DNA of 6,472 bases from Novosphingobium sp. UBA6722 (GTDB lineage: Bacteria > Pseudomonadota > Alphaproteobacteria > Sphingomonadales > Sphingomonadaceae). Position numbers and translations under genes: made by a program. Below are positions 1 to 4,915 of this stretch, in pieces. Below the pieces are notes generated by a model, which saw only the letters and a program-made list of their open reading frames with translations, ran no database searches and had not been told where the DNA came from. How positions within the stretch are numbered: the first letter of the stretch is position 1; the number at the start of each line of letters is the position of its first letter. Location: contig DKII01000064.1 in the NCBI GenBank assembly GCA_002454125.1, positions 1 to 6,472 on the forward strand. The letters run 5' to 3'.

Positions 1-747
1 GCGCTGCGGGTTCTTGGTTTCCTCGGCCGCGGTCGAAACCGCGTCAAAGCCCACATAAGCGAAGAAGATCGAGGCTGCCGCCGCCGAAATCCCGCCAAAG
101 CCCAGCGGCGCGAAGGGTTCGAAGTTCTCCATCTTCATCACCGGAACGGCCAGGATGATGAAGGCCGTCAGCGCGATCACCTTGATCACCACCAGCACGG
201 CGTTGAACATCGCCGATTCCTTGGTGCCGATCACCAGCAGCGCGGTGACCAGCAGTGCGATCACCACCGCCGGCAGGTTGATCCCGCCGCCCACGGCCGC
301 AAAGGCGCCCTTGGTGAAGAAGGTTGGCAGCTCTACGCCCAGGCCGGATTGGACCAGCCCAACGAAGTAGTTGGACCACCCGACCGAGACCGCGGAGGCC
401 GCAATCGCGTACTCCAGGATCAGCGCCCAGCCGACGATCCAGGCGACGATTTCGCCCATCGAGGCATAGGAATAGGTATAGGCAGAGCCGGAAACCGGCA
501 CCATCGAAGCCATTTCCGCATAGCACAGCGCCGCCACCGCGCAGACGAAGCCGGCGATGATGAAGCTGATCAGCATCCCCGGGCCGGCCTTTTGCGCGGC
601 TTCCGCAGTCAGCACGAAAATACCTGTACCGATAATCGCACCAACGCCCAGCATGGTCAGCTGGAAGGCACCGAGCGAGCGGTGCAGCGATTTCTTTTCG
701 GCGGTGGCCAAAATGGCGTCGAGTGATTTGACGCGACCGAACAACAT
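1..747 (-). CDS. APC-superfamily amino-acid permease, CAT type (C-terminal half beyond window)
   Basis: This is an inner-membrane secondary transporter that probably imports amino acids. Only the first 249 residues are present; the frame is open to base 1, and family members usually have about 450-500 residues, so roughly half is missing. The start is ATG at 747, preceded by AGGGGA five bases upstream. Residues 34-45 (GVGAIIGTGIFV) match the unwound first helix of APC carriers, where the substrate backbone binds. Further family landmarks are SGSAYTYSY at 86-94, GEIVAWIVGW at 99-108, and a helix-6 stretch FFAYVGFDAV at 228-237 followed by EETKNPQR at the cut end. Hydrophobic segments lie near 33-50, 57-78, 100-122, 157-175 and 182-203. 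The pattern fits the cationic amino-acid transporter (CAT/YfnA-like) branch, but the substrate cannot be told from sequence. The gene diverges from panB. Confidence 0.93.
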   Translation of the reverse strand, partial: MLFGRVKSLDAILATAEKKSLHRSLGAFQLTMLGVGAIIGTGIFVLTAEAAQKAGPGMLISFIIAGFVCAVAALCYAEMASMVPVSGSAYTYSYASMGEIVAWIVGWALILEYAIAASAVSVGWSNYFVGLVQSGLGVELPTFFTKGAFAAVGGGINLPAVVIALLVTALLVIGTKESAMFNAVLVVIKVIALTAFIILAVPVMKMENFEPFAPLGFGGISAAAASIFFAYVGFDAVSTAAEETKNPQR

Positions 748-752
748 GCAAT

Positions 753-758
753 TCCCCT
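753..758 (-). promoter_or_regulatory. Shine-Dalgarno site of the APC permease
   Basis: AGGGGA on the minus strand lies five bases before the ATG at 747. It supports that ATG over the TTG four bases upstream (749-751), which opens a different, non-homologous frame. Confidence 0.6.
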
Positions 759-768
759 AGAATTAACG

Positions 769-795
769 AGGCCGGTTACGCTTCGCGCCCGGCCT
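769..795 (-). other. Inverted repeat in the permease leader
   Basis: AGGCCGG at 769-775 is the exact reverse complement of CCGGCCT at 789-795, with a 13-base loop. On the minus strand it sits about 21 bases before the permease start codon, downstream of the weak promoter candidate, so it could form a hairpin in the leader RNA or be a protein-binding site. No run of T follows it in either direction, so it is not a typical intrinsic terminator. Seven-base GC-only arms can also occur by chance in DNA this rich in GC. Confidence 0.3.
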
Positions 796-893
796 TCCTG
801 TCCCTGCCGCGGAAGCTAGCGCCAACCCGGCCATTGGCAAGCGCAAATCGCCGCACTTCCCCAGCTTTGCGAGACCGTCTAAAGGCCGTCTCC

Positions 894-1763
894 ATGTCCA
901 CGACCTTCCAGCTCGACACGGCCACCAGCCGCGCCAACCCCACCCCGGCGCCGATGAAGCGCCTGACCATCCCGGCGATCCGCAAGCGCAAGGTGAATGG
1001 CGTCACGGCCGAGCCGGTCGTGATGCTGACCGCCTATACCGCGCGGCAGGCGCAGCTGCTTGATGCGCATTGCGATCTGCTGCTGGTCGGGGATTCGCTC
1101 GGCCAGGTCATTTACGGCCTGCCCTCCTCGGTCCCGGTGACGCTCGACATGATGGCGGCGCACGGCGCGGCGGTTGTGCGCGGGTCCTATCACGCCGCCG
1201 TGGTGGTCGACATGCCGTTTGGGGCCTACGAAGCCTCGCCCCAGCAAGCCTTTGAAAGCGCCGCCCGGCTGCTCAAGGAAACCGGCTGCGCGGCGGTGAA
1301 GCTCGAAGGCGGTGCGGCGATGGCCGAAACGGTCGCCTTCCTGACCCAGCGCGGGATTCCGGTGATGGGTCATGTCGGACTGACCCCCCAGGCGGTCAAC
1401 GTGCTGGGCGGCTACAATGCCCGCGGCCGCAGCGATGCCGAAGCGGCGAAGATCGTTGCCGACGCCAAGGCGCTGGATGATGCCGGGGCCTTTGCGATCG
1501 TCGTCGAAGGCGTGGTCGAACCGATCGCGATCGACGTCACCAAGGCCGTCAGTTGCCCGACCATCGGCATCGGCGCCTCGGCCCAGTGCGATGGCCAGGT
1601 GTTGGTGACCGAAGACATGCTCGGCATGTTCGAGCGGGTGCCGCGTTTCGTGAAGCGCTATGAGGAAATCGCCGAAACGATCTCGGCCGCCGCCGCGCGC
1701 TATGCCGCAGAAGTACGGGACAGGTCCTTCCCGGGGGTTGAACAGACCTATCAGCCGAAATAG
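894..1763 (+). CDS. panB: 3-methyl-2-oxobutanoate hydroxymethyltransferase (ketopantoate synthesis)
   Basis: PanB transfers a hydroxymethyl group from 5,10-methylene-tetrahydrofolate to 2-oxoisovalerate, giving ketopantoate, the first committed step to pantothenate and CoA. It is a cytoplasmic TIM-barrel enzyme that needs Mg2+. The product has 289 residues, against 264 in E. coli; the extra length is mostly a 20-odd residue leader before MKRLTIPAIR. Metal and substrate residues are in place by family alignment: D67 in VGDSLG, D106 in VDMPF, and K136/E138 in VKLEGG. The general base is E205 in VVEG. GHVGLTPQ (159-166) and the substrate loop IGIGAS (224-229) are also intact. I chose ATG 894 because it follows AAAGG and gives the family-like leader; an in-frame TTG at 834 would add 20 residues unlike PanB. 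panC and panD are not in the window. The next gene begins 9 bases after the stop. Confidence 0.97.
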   Translation: MSTTFQLDTATSRANPTPAPMKRLTIPAIRKRKVNGVTAEPVVMLTAYTARQAQLLDAHCDLLLVGDSLGQVIYGLPSSVPVTLDMMAAHGAAVVRGSYHAAVVVDMPFGAYEASPQQAFESAARLLKETGCAAVKLEGGAAMAETVAFLTQRGIPVMGHVGLTPQAVNVLGGYNARGRSDAEAAKIVADAKALDDAGAFAIVVEGVVEPIAIDVTKAVSCPTIGIGASAQCDGQVLVTEDMLGMFERVPRFVKRYEEIAETISAAAARYAAEVRDRSFPGVEQTYQPK

Positions 1764-1772
1764 GGCCGCTCG

Positions 1773-2843
1773 ATGCTGATGAAGTTTTACAAGGGCTCGA
1801 TCCTCTTCACCCTCGTCTGCCTCGCGCTGGGGGTGTGGTACGGCTGGACCATGACCGGCAACGTCGCGGCCACCGCCTCGATGCTGTGGATCATCGTTGT
1901 CCTCTCGATCCTCGAAGTCTCGCTGTCGTTCGACAACGCCGTGGTCAACGCGGCCGTGCTGAAGGACATGGATGACATCTGGCAACGCCGGTTCCTGACC
2001 TGGGGCATGGTGATTGCCGTATTCGGGATGCGGATCGTCTTCCCGCTGGCAATCGTCGCGGTTGCCGCCGGGCTCGGGCCGATGGATGCGCTCAATCTCT
2101 CGCTCAACAACCCTGAAGAGTATGAGCGGATTGTCTCCAGCGCCCATGTCGGCATTGCCGGGTTCGGCGGTGCGTTCCTGGCGATGGTCGGCCTGTCATT
2201 CTTCTTCGATGGCGAGAAGGACGTCCACTGGATCACCTGGATCGAGGAAAAGCTCTCGGTCGTCTCTAACATCAAGGCCGCCGAAATCGCGCTGCTGCTG
2301 CTGGTGCTCTATGGCATTGCAGGGATGCTGCCGGCGGATGAGGCGCTGACCTTCATGGTCGCTGGTGTGCTGGGCCTGGTCACGTTCATCGCGGTCGAAG
2401 CGATCAGCACGATCCTGGAAATGCGCGAAGAGGCGATGAAGCTGCAGGGCGCAGTGGTCCGCTCAGGCCTTGGCGGGTTTCTCTATCTCAACATCCTCGA
2501 CGCCTCATTCAGCTTTGACGGGGTGATCGGAGCCTTTGCGCTGTCCAACAACATGGTGATCATTGCGCTGGGCCTGTCGATCGGGGCGATGTTCGTGCGT
2601 TCGATGACGATCCACCTGGTCAAGCAGGGCACGCTGGCGGAATACCGCTATCTTGAGCACGGCGCCTTCTGGGCGATCATCGCGCTGGGGGGCATCATGC
2701 TGTTCTCCGCCGTGATGCACATCCCTGAAACCGCAACTGGGCTGATCGGCGCGGTGTTGATCGGGCTGTCACTGTGGTGGTCGATCCGCCACAACCGACG
2801 CAACCCCGACACCGAAATCGAAGAGGCTATCCGGGCGGATTGA
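1773..2843 (+). CDS. DUF475 integral membrane protein, TerC-like
   Basis: This 356-residue polytopic membrane protein belongs to the DUF475 family, which I recognise from its overall pattern and place near TerC-type transporters. Hydrophobic helices lie near 8-25, 35-62, 74-98, 127-145, 169-186, 190-212, 232-257, 260-280, 298-316 and 320-337. A motif occurs twice: ILEVSLSFDNAVVNA at 46-60 and ILDASFSFDGVIGA at 241-254, each followed about 30 residues on by a G-x-x-I helix ending in Arg (G78...R87; G267...R276). The intramembrane acids E48, D54, D243 and D249 are candidate metal ligands, since TerC homologues use equivalent acids and several export Mn2+. No experimentally known DUF475 substrate comes to mind, so metal transport is inference. 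ATG 1773 is favoured over ATG 1779 because AGGG (1762-1765), overlapping the panB stop, lies seven bases before it. Cotranscription with panB is likely. Confidence 0.9.
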   Translation: MLMKFYKGSILFTLVCLALGVWYGWTMTGNVAATASMLWIIVVLSILEVSLSFDNAVVNAAVLKDMDDIWQRRFLTWGMVIAVFGMRIVFPLAIVAVAAGLGPMDALNLSLNNPEEYERIVSSAHVGIAGFGGAFLAMVGLSFFFDGEKDVHWITWIEEKLSVVSNIKAAEIALLLLVLYGIAGMLPADEALTFMVAGVLGLVTFIAVEAISTILEMREEAMKLQGAVVRSGLGGFLYLNILDASFSFDGVIGAFALSNNMVIIALGLSIGAMFVRSMTIHLVKQGTLAEYRYLEHGAFWAIIALGGIMLFSAVMHIPETATGLIGAVLIGLSLWWSIRHNRRNPDTEIEEAIRAD

Positions 2844-3777
2844 GCCGCGCGGCTATCGGTGCCGCGATCACCAGCTGCACCAGGTGATAGAGCAGGATCG
2901 GCAGCAGCACGATTCCGGCTGCAGCCGGCGGGAACAGCACTGTCGCCAGCGGCGCGCCCATCGCCACGCTCTTTTGCGCGCCGGCAAACAGGAAGCTGAT
3001 CCGGTTCGGCCGGTCCAGCCGGATCGAGCCACCCAGCAGCCAGGCGCCCAGGTGGCCGAAGACCAGGAACACCGCCGTGCCACCCGCCAGCCAGACCCAG
3101 CCGGCGGGCTCGATCAGCTGCCAGAACCGCTGCTCGACCGCGCCTGAGAAGGCGACGTAGACCGCAATCGCGATCGAAGTCCGGTCCATCCGCGTGACCA
3201 GCTGGCGATGGCCTGCCACCCAGCCGCCCAGGCGCCCCTGCAAGGCTTGCCCGAGCAGGAAGGGGATCAGCAGGATCGTCACGACCTTGATCAACCCCTC
3301 GGCATGAAAATCGGCTGCCCCGCTCCCCGCCAGCAGCGAGAACAGCGGCGCGGTGATGAAGACCCCGAGGATATTGAGCAAGGCGGCCGCAACGACCGAA
3401 CTGGCGACATTGCCCCCGGCCAGCGAGGAATAAGCCGTGGCCGACTGCACCGTGGAGGGCAGGCAGCCAAGGTAAAGGAAGCCGAGCGCCAGGAGCGGCG
3501 GCATCCAGCCCTGCCCACCCTGCCACAGCAACCAGCCCGCCAGCCCCATCGCCCCGAACACCCAGCCGGTCAGCGGCCAGAGCAGCCGCTGATTGCCGAT
3601 CCCGGCACGCACTTCATGGCGCGGCAGGCGCAGACCATTGAGGAAGAACAGCAGGAACACCGCCGCATTGGCAATGAACTGGGCGACATCCCGCGCCGCG
3701 CCGTGGACCGGCAGGACTAGTGCCAGCCCGATTGCCAGCGCGAGCAGCCGCACCATGGGGTCGATGCGGCTCAGCAA
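2827..3777 (-). CDS. SBF-like transporter (YfeH / SLC10A7 type, bile acid:Na+ symporter superfamily)
   Basis: This is a 316-residue inner-membrane protein of the SBF-like family (PF13593 type), to which E. coli YfeH and eukaryotic SLC10A7/Rch1 belong. Ten or so hydrophobic helices are visible. Family landmarks are LLFFLNGLRL at 42-51, LPSTVQSATAYSSLAGGNVA at 106-125 (crossover region rich in small and polar residues), and FAGAQKSVAMGAPLATVLFP at 264-283, with YHLVQLVI near the end. The substrate is unknown; SLC10A7-type members are not established bile-acid carriers and have been linked to calcium control in eukaryotes. The chosen start is TTG 3777, because RIDPMVRLLALAIGLALVLP aligns with the YfeH N-terminus; ATG 3756 (residue 8) would lose the conserved RIDP. 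The start lies four bases after the racemase stop with only a weak GGGCG upstream, so coupled translation is likely. The 3' end overlaps the DUF475 gene by 17 bases, tail to tail. Confidence 0.9.
   Translation of the reverse strand: MLSRIDPMVRLLALAIGLALVLPVHGAARDVAQFIANAAVFLLFFLNGLRLPRHEVRAGIGNQRLLWPLTGWVFGAMGLAGWLLWQGGQGWMPPLLALGFLYLGCLPSTVQSATAYSSLAGGNVASSVVAAALLNILGVFITAPLFSLLAGSGAADFHAEGLIKVVTILLIPFLLGQALQGRLGGWVAGHRQLVTRMDRTSIAIAVYVAFSGAVEQRFWQLIEPAGWVWLAGGTAVFLVFGHLGAWLLGGSIRLDRPNRISFLFAGAQKSVAMGAPLATVLFPPAAAGIVLLPILLYHLVQLVIAAPIAARLNPPG
2843..2866. other. Overlapping GC hairpins at the convergent gene ends
   Basis: AGCCGCGCGGCT at 2843-2854 is a perfect 12-base palindrome starting in the DUF475 stop codon. 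CGCGGC at 2848-2853 also pairs with GCCGCG at 2861-2866 across a seven-base loop, so the two hairpins exclude each other. Both lie inside the coding end of the SBF-like gene. They could slow or end transcription from the left, but no T run follows, so a true intrinsic terminator is not supported. Chance in GC-rich DNA is a fair alternative. Confidence 0.25.
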
Positions 3778-3781
3778 GGGT

Positions 3782-4840
3782 TCAGCGCCCAGCCAGCTTT
3801 ACCGCCGGTGCCGGCGTGGCCGAGAAGCGCGGCGCCGGGGCCGGTTGGACCATGCCGCCATCCTCGACAAAGGTGCTGCGCGCCACGTTGTGTGGATGCT
3901 TTGGCGCTTCCTTGAGGCTCAGGACCGGGGCAAAGCAGATGTCAGTGCCGTCCATGATCGCGCACCATTCGTCGCGGGTCTTAGTCAGGATCAGCGCGGT
4001 CATCCGCTCCTTCAGTTCATCCCACTTCATCGGGTTCATCTGCTGCGCGAAGTCCGGATCGCCAGCCAGGCCGGTCTTCTCCATCAGGATCGCATAGAAC
4101 TGCGGCTCGATCGAACCGAGCGAGATGTATTTGCCGTCGCTGGTTTCGTAGGTGTCATAGAAGTGCGTGCCGCTGTCGAGCAGGTTGACTCCGCGCTCAT
4201 CACGCCACTGGCCGTTGCCCAGGAAGGTATAGGTCATGGCCGAAAGGATCGCCGCGCCATCGACCATCGCGCAGTCAACCACCTGACCCGCGCCGCCCGA
4301 GCGGGCATGGAGGACACCGGCGACGACACCGAACGCCAGCATCATCCCGCCGCCGCCGAAATCGCCCACGGCATTGACCGGGAAGGTCGGCTTCTCACCC
4401 TTGCGGCCATAGGAATGGAGCGCACCCGACAGCGCGATGTAGTTGATGTCGTGGCCGGCCAGCGGCGCCATCGGCCCGTCCTGACCCCAGCCCGTCATCC
4501 GCCCGATCACCAGCTTGGGATTGATCCCCAGCAGCACGTCCGGCCCGATCCCCATCCGTTCGATCACACCGGGGCGATAGCCCTCGATCAGCGCATCGGC
4601 ACTCTTGACCAGCTCCTTGAGCTGCTCAATCGCGGCAGGATCCTTGAGGTCGAGCTCGATCCGTTCACGGTTGCGGTTGAGGATGTCGCGGTTGCCGCCA
4701 TCGCCAAAGCGGCTGGACGTGCCGGGGCGTTCGACCCGGATCACCCGCGCGCCGTGGTCAGCCAACATCATGCCGCAGAACGGCCCCGGGCCAATCCCGG
4801 CCAGTTCGATCACGGTTACCCCAGCCAGAACCCCAGCCAT
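3782..4840 (-). CDS. CaiB/BaiF CoA-transferase family protein, alpha-methylacyl-CoA racemase type
   Basis: By family, this cytoplasmic enzyme interconverts (2R)- and (2S)-2-methylacyl-CoA thioesters so that branched chains can enter beta-oxidation. The product has 352 residues, near the usual 360. From memory it follows Mycobacterium tuberculosis MCR closely: ELAGIGPGPF at 12-21, LIEGYRPGV at 84-92, RMTGWGQDGP at 114-123, GHDINY at 129-134, VGDFGGG at 158-164, VVDCAMVDG at 187-195, YDTYE at 228-232 and IEPQFY at 244-249. The racemase acid/base set is complete: H130, D160 and E245, matching H126, D156 and E241 of MCR. This favours racemase over CoA transferase, which usually uses an Asp nucleophile in a different setting. 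ATG 4840 is chosen because GGGAGAG lies six bases upstream. It sits 75 bases after the TPR gene and 4 before the SBF-like gene. Substrate could be a branched fatty acid, isoprenoid or sterol side chain; not determinable here. Confidence 0.93.
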   Translation of the reverse strand: MAGVLAGVTVIELAGIGPGPFCGMMLADHGARVIRVERPGTSSRFGDGGNRDILNRNRERIELDLKDPAAIEQLKELVKSADALIEGYRPGVIERMGIGPDVLLGINPKLVIGRMTGWGQDGPMAPLAGHDINYIALSGALHSYGRKGEKPTFPVNAVGDFGGGGMMLAFGVVAGVLHARSGGAGQVVDCAMVDGAAILSAMTYTFLGNGQWRDERGVNLLDSGTHFYDTYETSDGKYISLGSIEPQFYAILMEKTGLAGDPDFAQQMNPMKWDELKERMTALILTKTRDEWCAIMDGTDICFAPVLSLKEAPKHPHNVARSTFVEDGGMVQPAPAPRFSATPAPAVKLAGR

Positions 4841-4846
4841 GCCTTG

Positions 4847-4853
4847 CTCTCCC
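4847..4853 (-). promoter_or_regulatory. Shine-Dalgarno site of the racemase gene
   Basis: GGGAGAG on the minus strand ends six bases before ATG 4840. It settles the start: an upstream in-frame TTG (4855-4853) overlaps this site and would turn it into codons. Its first two G residues also belong to the outer arm of the adjacent inverted repeat. Confidence 0.7.
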
Positions 4854-4880
4854 AAAATTTAATCGCGCGATTAGTTTTGG
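4852..4880 (-). promoter_or_regulatory. Inverted repeat before the racemase gene: putative operator or leader hairpin
   Basis: The core TAATCGCGCGATTA (4860-4873) is a perfect 14-base palindrome. Outside it, CCAAAA (4852-4857) and TTTTGG (4875-4880) pair again, with two and one unpaired bases between the arms. The core ends 19 bases before the racemase ATG. The site is AT-rich in an otherwise GC-rich window. Its position and symmetry suit a dimeric repressor (TetR-, MarR- or GntR-like), with the regulator encoded elsewhere. As RNA it would fold with a GCGC tetraloop, a five-pair inner and six-pair outer stem, and cover the first two G of the ribosome-binding site. No T run of terminator type follows. 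TCGACA (4902-4897) upstream resembles a -35 box, without a convincing -10. Confidence 0.55.
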
Positions 4881-4907
4881 CGAGAGGAGCGCGGCTTGTC
4901 GAGAGGA
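4881..4907. repeat. Short direct repeat CGAGAGGA x2
   Basis: CGAGAGGA occurs at 4881-4888 and 4900-4907, 19 bases apart, in the gap between the TPR and racemase genes. The spacing is close to two helical turns, which could suit paired binding of a regulator, but eight-base repeats are easily random. Confidence 0.25.
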
Positions 4908-4915
4908 AAGGCGCG

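Larger units (their letters stand above)
748..893. promoter_or_regulatory. Divergent intergenic region between permease and panB
   Basis: These 146 bases separate two genes transcribed away from each other, so promoters for both should lie here or just inside the neighbouring genes. I see no strong consensus. The best minus-strand candidate is TTGCCA (840-835) and TAGCTT (818-813) with a 16-base spacer, which would give a leader of roughly 60 bases before the permease; this is weak. For panB, TTGGCA at 834-839 resembles a -35 box but has no convincing -10 at the right distance. AAAGG at 881-885, eight bases before the panB ATG, is a plausible ribosome-binding site. I see no riboswitch or small gene. 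Confidence 0.4.

Noticed and set aside
44..751. Minus-strand frame starting at TTG 751
   Set aside because: It is out of frame with the APC permease, which begins at ATG 747 with a good ribosome-binding site and clear family motifs through to base 1. The translation is Arg/Gly-rich noise.
834..893. N-terminal extension of PanB from TTG 834
   Set aside because: The 20 added residues do not resemble PanB, and ATG 894 gives the expected leader with AAAGG upstream.
1761..1772. Possible Mn2+ (yybP-ykoY) riboswitch ahead of the TerC-like gene
   Set aside because: Only 9 bases separate the gene from panB, leaving no room for a riboswitch; none is visible upstream of panB either.
879..2147. Open minus-strand frame of 422 codons opposite panB and the DUF475 gene
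   Set aside because: It lies antisense to two well-recognised genes, spans their boundary, and its translation is a low-complexity His/Arg/Asp/Gly-rich string typical of the mirror frame of GC-rich coding DNA.
2648..3526. Minus-strand frame of 292 codons overlapping the SBF-like gene
   Set aside because: It is shifted relative to the transporter frame and runs on antisense to the DUF475 gene. It has no membrane pattern or family motif.
4858..4880. Intrinsic terminator after the TPR gene
   Set aside because: The hairpin is mostly A-T paired and is not followed by a T run. It sits next to the racemase ribosome-binding site, so an operator or leader structure fits better.
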